From Liolophura sinensis (taxonomy: Eukaryota > Mollusca > Polyplacophora > Chitonida > Chitonidae), in the NCBI RefSeq assembly GCF_032854445.1, contig NC_088298.1, positions 21,353,295 through 21,417,294 of the forward strand: a DNA stretch of 64,000 nucleotides. Direction: 5' to 3'. The notes under the pieces are model-generated. The model saw only the letters and a program-made list of their open reading frames with translations. It did not search any database and was not told the DNA's origin. The translations under genes and the position numbers were made by a program. Positions 1 through 11,429 of the stretch are shown piece after piece. The stretch's first letter is position 1; the number at the start of each line of letters is the position of its first letter.

Positions 1-2169
1 TTCATGACAGCTAGACTTTGTGTGACCATCCAGTTTGAGAGCATGTATGTTTCTTTATTTACAGTTAACACATTACCCACTATACAGCATGTGTTTTTTC
101 ACAATATATATGTGTGTTTTATAATATGTGTTTAGCAATATGCTTTAAAAGCTATATGATAGTTTTCTCTACAGTTACTACTCAGGTGTTGATTTATTAT
201 AAATGGCTAGGATGGGGTGGGGTCGTGGTGGGGATGACTAAACATTTGCCCCATACCCATCAGTTCTTTAAAATGGCAGGGTAAATTCATAAAAGAACAA
301 GACAAGAGTATAAAATTTTGCCCCTCTCCCCCCCCACTCAAAAAAAAAAACAAACCAAAACAACACCAATGCTGATTTACCCATTAGTAGTATGATCGTT
401 GTAACAAATAAATCAGGCAACACTTATGGAAAAAACGCCTATATAAAGCTTCTCCAAATTTGATCCCTTCATCACCCACCCAGCCACCCACCTCTCTCCA
501 GCCAAGCAAAGTAACAGAAGAGTTCCATTACTATCATGTGGTACAGGAATCAACATGATCAACACTTATCATCCAAGTCAACACAGCAGGCATGCCAATT
601 CTCTGGGCTAACGTATGTATTTCTTTAGGTATGGACACGACACACGTATCTACAAATTCTCCCTCATGATGAAATCTGTTTTTGACTTTAAATTTTGCGC
701 ATTAATAAATTTGTTTTTCATAAAGAGAGGCAACACCAAAATATACACAGAGAGGAAGGGCCTAGTCTAAGATGTGCTCATACTGGTGGTAGTTGATATG
801 CTTGAGCATGTCTTTACCACTAACGTGACAAAATGGCTTTATGAGATTAAAGCTAATCAGATAAAGAACTGGTACGACAACCCCCTACCCCTCTCTACCC
901 ACCAAGACATCTTGAGACTGGAGTCCTAATCTGGATTTAGCTTTTTTCAGTATAATCCTTTTGATTCAAACAATGTACATCTTCAGGCATTAAGTACTCG
1001 AGTACCGAGTACCATATAAAACGATGACTTTCTTCATATTTCACTTTAAACAGAATTTGTCACGGTTGCGTTAATTGAGAACACCCTCCATTGACCCAAC
1101 ACTTATGTACGCAAAGGCCATTCACCGCCAGAATTCTAGCCCCAATTTTCGGTATATGTGTGAGCGCCCCCAGGAGACTCCCGAGAGCGGGAGTCCGTTA
1201 TAGGCCCTATATGGACCTCATACTGCCCACTCACCCAGGTCAATACCCACTATACCCACTATTCCAGACCGTTCTCAGAATATCGCCCTGTGTTGTTCAT
1301 TTCCGTTTTATTTCATATGTTATCTTTCACCCTTTTGTCAGCTTGCCACTGCCTCATGCGAGATGTCTACGATCTTGAATAAGTAGACTAGTACCAAACT
1401 AAATTACGAATTTGGACACATGATTTAGCATTTACTGTCATATCTACCTTGGCCATGGCATCAATGTGCCAATAAATTGATTCAACATTTGTAGAAAATG
1501 GAACGTATTCAGTTCATACACTTTATTCAAATTTCGAAATAAAAGTCAAATATACTAATGTACTTTTTGTTATTCTCGTTCAAATGATTGCAATATCAAT
1601 TTAAAAGAATGTTCATCTTTACATCTAAATCTGTTACTAATCCAACATGTTAACCTTGTTTTAAAATCTATTTTTTTCATGACCTCAGGAGATTCTATAT
1701 GTCTTTAAATGAAACTGCAAATGCCGAGTTTCTGGTTGGTTGCTATTGGATAAAAGAATCAACATGATACAGACACCAGTTTTCGTCACAGGCGTTGTTA
1801 GGAACTGTTGTCGAATACGCTTTTGGCCACCAATTCATTGTCTACTCTATTGAAACATAGGTAGTGTGGTATTAACCTTAAGGTTATTCTTCCGCAGAAA
1901 CTGAAGAACAGCCAGTAATGTTTGTTTATCCGAATTGGAGTCAGACTTCGCGGCTGCAGACATGGGAGCTGCCATTTTCGAAAATTACCCTGAAACCAAA
2001 GCTCTACTTTGTATAGGTGCTTTGTCGGAAATAAAAAACATCCCATTCACTAAATATATTTCCAATAAAAAAATTCAGCATTGGCTACAAATAAATTTTT
2101 AAAAATTGCTGAATTTGCATGGCACGGCGTTTATTATTTTGCGTACCTACATAGGTACCATCCGGGTAC
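1..2169. other. Upstream flank of RPL41, no gene recognised
   Basis: AT-rich sequence with homopolymer runs, for example a C run followed by an A run near 329-350. The open frames are short and show no recognisable domain. No SINE from the families found elsewhere in the window was seen. It should contain the RPL41 promoter and possibly its non-coding first exon, but neither can be placed firmly. Confidence 0.5.
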
Positions 2170-2210
2170 TTCTCAGTCTCTTGAAACCAGCCATTTTGCC
2201 TGGGTAGGGA
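2170..2210 (+). promoter_or_regulatory. Possible RPL41 start region / non-coding first exon
   Basis: A pyrimidine-rich stretch (CTTCTCAGTCTC) is followed by CCAGCCATTTTGCC and a weak donor-like TGG|GTAGGG at 2204. Ribosomal protein genes usually start at a C in a pyrimidine tract (5'TOP) and often carry CCAT-type YY1-like motifs near the start. That pattern is the only reason for this call. The resulting intron (2204-2308) would be only 105 bp and the donor is poor. Treat it as one candidate among several. Confidence 0.15.
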
Positions 2211-2278
2211 TGTGTTCTGCGTAGTTGCGGGCAATCTTGTCTGAATCGTTACAATTTTCATGTCATCTGAAAATGACA

Positions 2279-2308
2279 TTGCTAATCTTTGTTTATTTAA
2301 TGTTTCAG
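2279..2308 (+). other. Probable 3' splice site of a 5'-UTR intron of RPL41
   Basis: A branch-point-like TGCTAAT lies just upstream of a T-rich tract ending in TTTCAG at 2308, only 17 bases before the RPL41 start codon at 2326. A transcript spliced here would carry the short leader ATTACTCCTAGGGCAGA before ATG. RPL41 genes in other animals commonly have a non-coding first exon, which fits. The matching donor was not identified. Confidence 0.45.
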
Positions 2309-2325
2309 ATTACTCCTAGGGCAGA

Positions 2326-4678
2326 ATGAGGAACAAGGTGTGTACATTTTCTGGTTAATTCGACGAAAACAAGAGAGTTCATGACCTGGAATCAGTGACC
2401 GCATGCACATAGACAAGAATAACTGAATTAATGCCGTGTTTCATGAAACCTAGTTAGGCTTTTCTTACATTGGGTCACATGAAGTTTTCGCGTTACATCA
2501 CCCTACCCGAAGTTGAAAAAAACAAAGTCCAAACATGACGGACGTTAGTTTGGTTTGCCCGATTCAAAAGTTTAAATGGCTGGATTACTGTTGAAAGATG
2601 GTTTACCGATGCCGGCTTTGACATGTTTACGGTTTGTTCGTGTCAGGGAATCAAAGAGCAAAAATAAAGTATGGGTTGAGCTGCGTCGTTTTTTGTGAAA
2701 TTTTACGGGTGGAAGTCGATATGACCGAAGCTGGGCGTTACAGTAGGAACGTCCAGCTTAGCTTTGGGCTTTTTCTCCAGCAGTTTAACTTCATTGTGTG
2801 TTGGAAATCTACGCCATGAATTCATTGAACAGGAAGGCCTACCTTCCAATGTGTAGAATATTTGTGGGACTTATGCTCATGACAAGTTACTTCTGGTTTC
2901 CTGTTCAGTGTTTCAGAAAACTGTTCTGGGCTTTGGAACAGTTCTCATTATTATTTGATGATTCTGAACGGTTTCGGGCCAGAGTAATTGAAGATCTGTT
3001 CTGATGTGTTGAGTGAAATGATATGCAGACAGGAAAGAAGGAATCTGGCAAAATAGACCTTAGGATGTTATTGGTTAAGAGATCAGTCCTGTCCATAACA
3101 GATGAAGTAAAAAGTCAACCAACTGTTGACCTTTTAGACTAATTTCTTGATTATTTTCTTTTTCAGTGGCGTAAGAAGCGAATGAGGCGGCTGAAGAGAA
3201 AGCGCCGAAAGATGAGGGCCAGGTAAGAGCAAGGGAGATAACTAACAATTTCTCAACAACATTCTCTTTCACTTTGGCTCTTGGTTTGGTTTTACCTAGC
3301 TGTGAGATCAGTTAGCCATGATCCCAGCTTAGCTTCCTCATTTACCGCTGTGAACCGTTACATTCACTAATATGGAACTCGGTCATGTCATCTGCGCTGT
3401 CTCCAAAGTACCAACACTGTGCGCTACACAAAGAGGTGTCCTGTGATCTTTGTCATTTTGATTGGTCAGTCGCCCTGTAGATGGTGTACATCTTATTGGT
3501 TTCAATGAAATCATTCCACAAGTTCGTTTTTTCCAGACGATGCCCAGTGCGGCCAACTCAAACTGAAAATGGCAGTTAGAGAAATTTGGCTTGCCGCTGA
3601 TGTGACAGATACATTTGTGTTGTAACATTGTGGTCTTTATTATTCACGAATAATTAGGTGATTTGAAGTAAGAATTACTGAAGGATTACAGGAAACCTGT
3701 TTTTACAGCGTATAGCTTCGACATGTCGAGGACAGCATGCGCGGAATGACCGAGTTTTAGGTTACTGAATGGAAGAGTAGAGATCTATATTTCTGATAGC
3801 TGAGCTGGGAAGTATGAAACGAATCTCAGATCTAGGTTTTACCACATATTAATTTTATGAGCTTTCAAGGTTTGCCTTCGTATGGAAGGTCAAAACCAGA
3901 AGAAAGCTGTTTTCATTTTGACTCAATTTGGCTGAGAAATAAATCTTTTCACTGAACTATTTAGATATTAAAGATTGATCATTTAATAAATTGACAAGTG
4001 TTAACATTTTCTCCAAAACTGACAATTTTGTAAGTCCAGTAAGTAAATTTGCCTCTGTGATGATGTCCCATTTTTCTTTGCTTTGGCATGTTCACTGGAT
4101 TTCCATATGGTATCACACAAAACCTGGTACTGCTTAGTGTAAGCAGGTGTCCAACATTAGGGATTGGTTGCTGGTTTCAATGCAATAACTGCTTCGAGCA
4201 TTACTCCATGTTGATGAAATTTTGTGGGAAGATTTATTTTGTGTCCAAACTGATCAAATTCAATACCTAGCTTGATCCATGCACAAGAAAAACCTGGTAA
4301 AGTTACATGAATACATTTGTTCAGTCTCTTGAATGTTATACCTTCACTGAGAATCGATTGAAAAGTTCTCCACGAGAAAGTGTCGACGTCCCGAATGACA
4401 GGTGACTCCTAATGTGTCCCTGGTTTGCTTCATCTGTGGAAGTGATGACCAGTCGCATTAGGCCACAAGTGTATAATTCTTCAAAACTGCACTGAACAAA
4501 AATCTTGTAAATCAATTGTTTGTTCCATGCTCTTTCTAAATACATGTGAGAGATGTCTAGCCATGATATTTTCTCATTCTGATTTACATGCGTGCTATAT
4601 GGGAAAATTTTTTTTCAGAAAGCGCTTCTTGCATGTTTGTGACACGTTCTTTTGTTTGTGGCTTTCAGGTCAAAGTAG
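2326..4678 (+). CDS. RPL41: 60S ribosomal protein eL41 (RPL41), three coding exons
   Basis: Encodes the 25-residue, extremely basic protein eL41 of the large cytosolic ribosomal subunit, which sits at the interface with the small subunit. The coding sequence is join(2326..2337, 3167..3222, 4669..4678), 78 nt with the stop. Exon 1 reads MRNK and ends at AAG|gtgtgt. Exon 2 follows a good acceptor (TTATTTTCTTTTTCAG), reads WRKKRMRRLKRKRRKMRA plus two bases of an Arg codon, and ends at AG|gtaaga. Exon 3 follows GGCTTTCAG and completes Arg-Ser-Lys before TAG at 4676-4678. Every junction is GT-AG and the frame is kept (phase 0, then phase 2). The length equals the family's usual 25 residues and the Trp-Arg-Lys-rich core matches known eL41. 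The visible differences from the vertebrate protein as I recall it are Asn at position 3 (usually Ala) and Ala at position 22 (usually Gln). Introns are about 0.83 and 1.45 kb. The exons are too short to appear as open frames. Intact and probably functional, and not a retrocopy because it keeps its introns. Expression is likely constitutive with other ribosomal protein genes. Confidence 0.95.
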
Positions 4679-4900
4679 ACTTGCCATACATGCTTCCCCT
4701 TGAGGTGTTCTGGTGGCCAATACTGCTTCCATCCTGAGTGAAGCTGTGCTGAGCACATAGTGAATGGAGGTTTGACATTTACTGGGGCTGGTTACCCACT
4801 GCAACAACAACAACAAAATGGAATTCATTATCAACTGTGATTCAAGGATTTAATAGTAGAGACTTGGAGAGACAAGACCATTAGTAGGGTAGAATGTTGC
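4679..4900 (+). other. Probable start of the RPL41 3' UTR
   Basis: Sequence immediately after the RPL41 stop codon. No AATAAA is visible close to the stop. The nearest one seen on this strand is at 6437-6442, over 1.7 kb away, so either a variant signal is used or the 3' UTR is long or spliced. It contains a short CAA repeat near 4800-4815. Confidence 0.35.
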
Positions 4901-5410
4901 TCAACAGGGTGTGTGTAGTGCGTTGGGGCTGAAATAGTGGGACACCTCTGCAGTATTCAGGTTACTTAATGCCTGGATGGTGTGAATCTCTCTTCAGTAT
5001 TAATGACAACTAGGTTGATCATGAACGCCTTCACACGCTTGTGGATAGGCACCTCCTGCCTAGAAGCGGTTGAGTCCCGTTTTATTCTGCTTCTCCAAGA
5101 GTAAGGAGTGTTTTCAAAGACAGTATGTTTAACAGCACTCAGATGTTTCAGCTTTTACACTCCCCGATCCCAGCCAACAGAGCTGGGGATTGTGTACCTC
5201 TGCTGGTGGCTAAAACAACAACAACAGTGGTAGTGGCATGCGAGTCAACAGGGTGTGTGCAATGCGTTGGGGCTGAAGTCGTGGGATACCCTGTCTTAAG
5301 TCCAGGTCACTCTGTGGCTGGATGGCGAGGATCTCCTTCAGTATGAATGACAACTGTTGATCATGTTGATCATACTTGATCATGAACGCCTGCACACACC
5401 TGTGGTCGAG
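4901..5410. repeat. Two diverged direct copies of an unnamed repeat
   Basis: Copy 1 (about 4901-5052) and copy 2 (about 5245-5410) share the blocks TCAACAGGGTGTGTG, GCGTTGGGGCTGAA, GGATGG, TCTTCAGTAT and GATCATGAACGCCT in the same order. A CAA-rich run precedes both (about 4800 and 5213). Copy 2 has extra TTGATCAT units near 5360-5385. No coding capacity. The origin is unknown. Confidence 0.6.
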
Positions 5411-6881
5411 TCACAAATGTCTGACATGGCACAGTTGAACTACATGTACTTCCGCTTTCCCAGCAAGAGGAGAGATAGAGCAGCTAGAAGACTGGGATTT
5501 GTAAAGTAGAGGTTGATGTCATGTGGGAATGTGATGTCAATTCATTGAAAAAACAAAAAGCTGGAACATGTCATATAATGTCATTTAATGTGAAGTGTGA
5601 TATAGCAACACATATTGTCAATGCAACTGGAGAGTAAGCTGTGTCAAAGTCAGAATACCAGCCAGTGATGTAAAGAATTCCAACATGTATTCATTCCACA
5701 GTAAAACCAGCCTCAAATTCTCCTGTCCTTTCAGTGAGGTTAGCTTAAGGGCTTCTTGTATCTAATTGAAGGTCTGTATCCCCTCCATTCGAAGCTTTTC
5801 CCATCCAATTGTAGTCGTCGTTTCTAAATAGATGACGAGGCAAATTTTTTAACGAAGCACTAGCCCATGTCTAGATTTGGATTGGTTCAAATCAGTTTTT
5901 TGGGGGATGCAGGTGATTGTCAAGTAGATCTAGGTCCGGCAGTAAAATATTTGAAAGTTTCAAATCGAAGTTGGACAAGAGAGCTTCCTGTGACCACTTG
6001 ATCGTTATCTGCCTACTCGAAGCTTTTCCCTCTAAATTGCAGCCTGGTCGGCTTTCAATAAGAGGAAATGGCTAGTAGCGTCTTACTAAAGCTTGCAAAA
6101 GCTGGATTCTGGTATGGTCGAAATCCCCAGGTCCTGTTCATGAAAAGGGTTGGAAAATTTGAAGCAAATTTTGGAGCTGCTCAGAAAATGTTAGTTGGGT
6201 AACAACAGTGCAATGCCTGCCTTGAGTCAAGTGACGGTCCCACAGTCGAACTCTTGTGAGGTACTTTTCGTGGGAAAGCTGCAGTTGTACATCAGACTAT
6301 CTAAGGGGAAGCAACTCTTCTCATGTTCACCATAACTTGTTTACTTGTATTAAATGGACATGTCTTGAAAATGATATTGCTGTGTTAGTGATTTTTTCAT
6401 TTTATTTTAGTCAGCTGTGTTCAATAAGGAAGGAGTAATAAAACGACTTCAGTTATGCTGCCTTCTTGATAGGTCTGTATATGTACCTATGTTCATTCCA
6501 AAACCATTGCTTGGATTCCAAGTTTTCAGGAGAAGTTCCTAGATCACACTGCATCACGTTTCTGGAGCTTAAAACGAGAGCTTAGAATGCGACTCTGCTG
6601 AACTCGTCGTACGGAGTTCCTCAGTCACTGATGGCTGTGGGACTTGAAGATAACTGACCTACACGTATCGACGATTGACTCCATGGTAGATGGGGGCATC
6701 ACAGTGAGTCTTTCGTTTAATGCAACTCCTCTTCAGCCGGTATTGACTGCATAGGATTTAAACGTCAACAAAGTGGGGTAAAGTTCGACACTCACTTTAA
6801 GGCGCCATACTGGATATTGTTAGCAAAAAAACTATATTGCTTATCAAATAATTTAAGTATTCAGGAAGAATAACTCGTATT
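5411..6881. other. Intergenic, nothing recognised
   Basis: No SINE, tandem repeat or plausible exon seen. An AATAAA hexamer on the + strand at 6437-6442 could be a distal polyadenylation signal for RPL41, but nothing links it to that gene. Confidence 0.4.
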
Positions 6882-7079
6882 GCCTCCCACCAATGCGGTC
6901 CGCTGTGAGTTCAAGTGCAGCTCATGCTGGCTTCCTCTCCGTCCGTACGTGGGAAAGTCTGTCAGCAAAATATTAATTATCGTGGGTTTTCTCCGAACTC
7001 TACCCGATTTCCTCCCACCGCTGTCATGTAAGTGAAATATTGTTTTGTATGGCGTAAAACGCCAATCGAATAAATACAT
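6882..7079 (+). mobile_element. tRNA-derived SINE (V-SINE type), 5'-truncated
   Basis: Starts within the tRNA-like head (CTCCCACCAATGCGGTC..GTGAGTTCAAGTGCAGC holds the B-box-like part). It continues through the body (CTGGCTTCCTCTCC, TACGTGGGAAAG, CGTGGGTTTTCTCC, GATTTCCTCCCACC) and ends in the tail GTAAAACGCCAATCGAATAAATA. The A-box end is missing. The copy is diverged, so it is fairly old. Confidence 0.85.
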
Positions 7080-7804
7080 GTGCTTGTCATTTCACAAGCC
7101 ACACCCAAACTTGGGTGTCCGTACGCTGTGACTAGATGTGTCGTGAGGTGTCTCCAGCATTGATGTTCTTATGAGACAGCAGTTGGCCTATACATAATCT
7201 TGCATGACGAACAACTGCGAGGGGAACTGGTGTCCGAAAGTGGCGTTTGAACACCTTTAACAGCAATTAAAGAAAACAAGCCTTCTTTAAACCTTTATTT
7301 CGTGGCTATTAATGGAAAATCAAATTATATTTTGTATGCAATAAATCCCAAAAAGCAAACTTAAGCTGAAGTGCACTTGCCAAAAATTATAAACACGAAA
7401 ACATTCATAGGAAATCAGAATGAACACAAAGCCAGAGTTGACGTGAAGCGTAGCCCTGCGAATATTGGCCATTCTGCGCGCATGTATGGCGCGTGACCCT
7501 TTTGGCCAACCAGGACGCTTTGTCGCCCATGATATGCCAGTTACGAACTGTTTCCCTACATTAGCTGTGAAATAAAGACTTCTCTCATTCATGTCTAACC
7601 GGAAAAGAAGAAAGAAAAAAAAACAAAAACAAAAACGTTGGGTTTGTAACATAAAACACGTAGTCATTATTTCCGCATCACATAAATTTTATCTGAACCG
7701 AATTTTCCGATTCCTTTCCCTTCAGTGAAATGTTACTCTTTTTCATACAGAGGTATGTCAATCTGGGGAGGTTTTGATAGGCGTACTCTGTACAGCGTAT
7801 GTGC
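7080..7804. other. Intergenic, nothing recognised
   Basis: A - strand frame of about 115 codons lies here, but it is rich in Phe from an A/T-rich run and has no recognisable domain. No repeat family was identified. Confidence 0.4.
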
Positions 7805-8166
7805 CGCTCTCTACGCTCGGGAGCGCCCGCTTCGGGACCGGTAGATCCAGGATCAATCCTTGATCGAGTCACACCTAAGACTTTAAAAGAGGAAGCTGTA
7901 ACTTCCTCGCTTAGCGTTCAGCATGAAGGGGATAGTGCAACGACTGGTTGACCCGTATCAGTATAATGGCTCGGGCGGTGCGGCTTACTTGCCTTCGGTA
8001 ATTCGTCTCAGTGAAGCAGCACTAAATAAAAGAGCGGTGGGAAATCCGCCCTGCAACAAGGAGGCACATTACACGTACATGCACCTAATGATTCCTTCGT
8101 CGTCATATGACTGAAAAATTGTTGAGAACGACGTTAAACACTCACTCACTCACTCACTCACTCACT
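7805..8166 (+). mobile_element. tRNA-derived SINE of a second family, CACT-repeat tail
   Basis: The head GCTCGGGAGCGCCCGCTTCG..GATCCAGGATCAATCC looks like a degenerate tRNA. It is followed by AAGACTTTAAAAGAGG, GCGTTCAGCATGAAGGGG, GACTGGTTGACCCG, CAGTGAAGCAGCAC and the 3' block CATATGACTGAAAAATTGTTG..ACGACGTTAAAC. It ends in (CACT)n at 8139-8166. This plan matches a SINE type I remember as widespread in molluscs; I do not assign a family name. An inverted partial copy lies at 32860-33205. Confidence 0.75.
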
Positions 8167-8413
8167 CTACGCTCGGTCTGCAGCATCCCTGCCACACTTA
8201 GACAAGCTTGACCTTTGGAGCCTGCGAGACGCATGTAATACTGTTCATGCTCATCCTCTCCACTGGTGTCCTCGCGCTAACTACTAAATAAGCATTCATT
8301 AATAAAATGAATTTAGGTGTTGGTTAATTGGAATCATATTTTGTATACGTCAGATAAAGAGAATGCGTGTGTATAAGGCATTATTAGAAACAAACGTTGA
8401 GGCAAACTGTGTT

Positions 8414-8836
8414 CAGGGGCGTAGGAAGCAATTTCAAAGTGGCGTATCTTAGACATGCCAATTGAGGTGTTATTGACATTAAACCTGCCTGAAAGAATGG
8501 AAATAGACATTTAGCTCAATTGTTGACGCTTTTGCCTAGAGAACCACGGGTCAACAAAGAACATTGTAAAAATTTATCCAAAATTCAACATTAAATTTAT
8601 GCATGTCGGAGAGAGGTTGGTGTAGACTGAATAATACATGCATATAACTCGTATGGAGGAGAATCGGTTGAAAGAAACATCCATGTTTTTACTGGGCCTT
8701 GGTGGTAAACTTGCCGGTCTATTCGCGCCGGCTTGCTATCGATTCTCGGTCATCCTTTTGTCGTCAATAAAATATAGGCATATTATCATAATAACTTTGT
8801 GCCCCCCCCCCCCCCCCCCAACTTCCTACGCCCCTG
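8414..8836. mobile_element. MITE-like DNA transposon remnant with perfect TIRs
   Basis: The element begins with CAGGGGCGTAGGAAG (8414-8428) and ends with its exact reverse complement CTTCCTACGCCCCTG (8822-8836). The same five bases, GTGTT, flank both ends (8409-8413 and 8837-8841). The interior, about 390 bp, has no coding capacity and contains an 18-base C run at 8802-8819 just inside the right end. A CAGGGG terminus recalls hAT-type elements, but most hAT elements make 8-bp duplications, so the superfamily is left open. Confidence 0.8.
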
Positions 8837-8983
8837 GTGTTGTCTCATCACTGTGACCCCAGTGACCTCGGTGTTTTCAAGATTTGTATATAAAATTTGT
8901 TAGCGGTGGCAGTGATATGTAAACCAAACGTAGAGTAGGGCACATAAGCTGTATGGAGTATGGTGGATTGGGTCGGGATCCAC

Positions 8984-9097
8984 TTGCACGAAGTCCTCTT
9001 CAAGTGAAGAGCACGTAACTACCATGACAACCAGCACTGTAGGCATTACGTCGCCATGGTAGTTAGGTGCTCTTAACGTTAAGGGGTCTGCGTGCAA
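8984..9097. repeat. Foldback repeat with nested palindromes
   Basis: The left arm (8984-9028: TTGCACG..GAAGAGCAC.TAACTACCATG) and the right arm (9053-9097: CATGGTAGTTA.GTGCTCTTAACG..CGTGCAA) are imperfect reverse complements around a ~24-base spacer. Each arm holds its own smaller palindrome: CTCTTCAAGTGAAGAG on the left and TTAACGTTAA on the right. Probably the centre or end of a non-autonomous DNA element; no target-site duplication was found. Confidence 0.7.
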
Positions 9098-9544
9098 ATG
9101 GGGGCTGTGGTAGACAGTCAATAAAACAGGGGAGGTAATCGGCCTAGAATATGGTGTACGACGGAGTAGAGTCCCATGCACTACATCATAAAAGAGTAAG
9201 CGCTTTGTATGAAAGCAGATGGTTGATTCAAAGTTTCCAATTCAAAATCGCCCCCCCAAACAAAACAAAACAAACGAACATCTTGTTTAATAAACTTTTT
9301 TGCTTTCGTGAAACCAGTGCGAGTATGGCAGACAGAAGCTTTTTAGAGCTGCCCATCCAAATCGGTCGAGTTTTCAGGATTTATCCACGATCTTATCTTC
9401 GCTCATTCGGTGGATTTATCACGTTTAGTTGAAATGTTTTGATATGTATCCAGACGAAGAACGGCTTCAGAAAGTAATAAAAATCATATACAGGATTGTA
9501 TTGGTCTGAACTAGTTTAGGTAGTGATAGTACATTCACACTACC
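9098..9544. other. Intergenic, nothing recognised
   Basis: No gene or repeat family seen. There is a short C run and an AAAC-rich stretch near 9252-9275. Confidence 0.4.
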
Positions 9545-9760
9545 GGGAGCCTCTCACCAAGGCGGTCACTGTGAGTTCATGTCCAGCTCATGCTAGCTTC
9601 CTCCCCGGCCTTACGTGGGAAGGTCTTCCAGCAAACCTGTGAATTGTCGTGGGTTTCTTCCGGGCTCTGCCCGGTTTCCTCCCACTATAATGCTGGCGAC
9701 CGTCGTATAAGTAAAACATTCTTGAGTATGGCATTAAACACCAATCAAATAAATAAAATA
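9545..9760 (+). mobile_element. tRNA-derived SINE (V-SINE type), head truncated
   Basis: Starts at GGGAGCCTCTCACC and continues with the B-box region GTGAGTTCATGTCC and the body GTGGGTTTCTTCCGGGCTC and CCGGTTTCCTCCCAC. It ends with CTTGAGTATGGCATTAAACACC and the A-rich tail AATCAAATAAATAAA. Good match to the family along its body; the A-box end is absent. Confidence 0.85.
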
Positions 9761-11429
9761 AGTTTACAGTAAATGACCAAAAATGTCGTTCATGGCTAAG
9801 TTGCTCATTTTTTCAAATTCTGAGAGTTCTATTGATTTCAGGTGTTTTGGAATTTGGAATTGTAGTTTTGTGGAAGGCAGGGTGCCATCCTACAGTAAAT
9901 CGATATCTTCCACACCAAAAAAAAAAAAAAAAAATCTTCGAAGGTGAGCGGCAATATGGCTGCACACTGAAGAACGGACAAACAGAATGGGTATTGCTGA
10001 TATGAAAAACCAGTTTAAAGTCAAATGAGGCATTAATGTTTTATGGAATAGATTGTGTTGTAACTGACCAGCATTAAGGACTACTTCAAAACGGTATCTA
10101 AATTGTCTCAATGGCTTATTTCTTCTGACTTTGGTGTCTACAATGACTGCTATTTACGTAAGAGACGCTATCTCGAGAGAGATTGTATGTGAGGCGAAGG
10201 GTTTCTGATTGACTTCGACCGGAAGTCTATAATCAGTGTTCTCCAACATGGACGATGTTGTGTCTTTTGCAGTCAAGCAGAAGGAATGAGAAATGTTTCT
10301 CAAAGAAATCCAGACAGTCGTTTGCGTGGACGTCAAAAGATCATTCGGATTTCAATTCTACCCTTCTATTGATCACGATTGATGAGATTCGCAGTATACC
10401 ACATCAAATTATCGCTGATTCCAAAGAGTATTTGCTCGCCATTGACTTGTACATTTATTCAAGATAACGAGATCGGCAGACGACGATATAAAAAAACCCC
10501 TAACATCAATGGGAATGTAGGGGAAAAAAAAAAGAAAAAGAAAACGGCCATCATTTGGGAAGAGAAATTGTAACGAAAGAGCAGATTAGACATGAAGTGT
10601 GTTCGATAGCGGATTGACAGATAGGCTATTCCTCTACCTCTGTATGGGCTGTGGAGTAATTATCTCGGGTATAAACCTGCAAAGATAAGGTAATGGTGAC
10701 AGGGCACACTGACATCAACATGTCGGGCGGGGACCCGATTTGGAATGTATATAAGGCCTATAAAGGTACAATGTAATAGTAAAGATATAACGGCTCTTAT
10801 GTATCTTAAAATGAATCAGTTACGAAAAAGTCTGTAAACAACTGCGAGACTGTAAAACAGAGCAAACATGCAGAATCCAAGAGAAAATTTGAAGTAAAGT
10901 ACATTTATTTAAGCTTTCATACAAGTTTTGTAAGAATCTGCTTTCTATAAGAATCAGAGTAAAGGGACACTTCCAAATCCAACGTCAGAGGATAAATTTA
11001 GAATCTCATGGAAAACTATAGACGACATTTGTTTTTTGGTTTAATTATACTTACCAAATGTTTGAGAATATTTGAAAATTCCTATCATAAATTAATTTAT
11101 TATTGCATTCATTTAGTGTTATCGTTGTGACCGAAAAGTTAGTTTACATTTGGACGTCTCGTATGATTGGGGGGGGGGGGGGCGGATCAAAACAAATGTT
11201 TTCGTCAAACTCGTTTCCAAATCAGATAAAGTTTGTATCTCTTAAGTGTGATCCGAATGACATGTTAACATGTAACATGTTTCTCACCTTTGAACCAAAA
11301 TGGACGCTCACATGCAACAGGGATTATCACCAGGAACAATACTTCAAAACCTCATCGTAGGACAGTGCCCCTTCTACTGTTATCGCTGTGGTACTTGAAA
11401 TGAAACCATCATTCTTTCTTTCTTTTCAG
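9761..11429. other. Intergenic, nothing recognised
   Basis: Holds an A run near 9918-9935, an A-rich patch near 10521-10543 and a 14-base G run near 11169-11182. No gene or repeat family recognised. Confidence 0.4.

Noticed and set aside
7320-7667. 115-codon - strand frame
   Set aside because: Phe-rich start from an A/T run, no domain, no splice or start context.
8139-8166. CACT repeat as an independent microsatellite
   Set aside because: It is the 3' tail of the second-family SINE.
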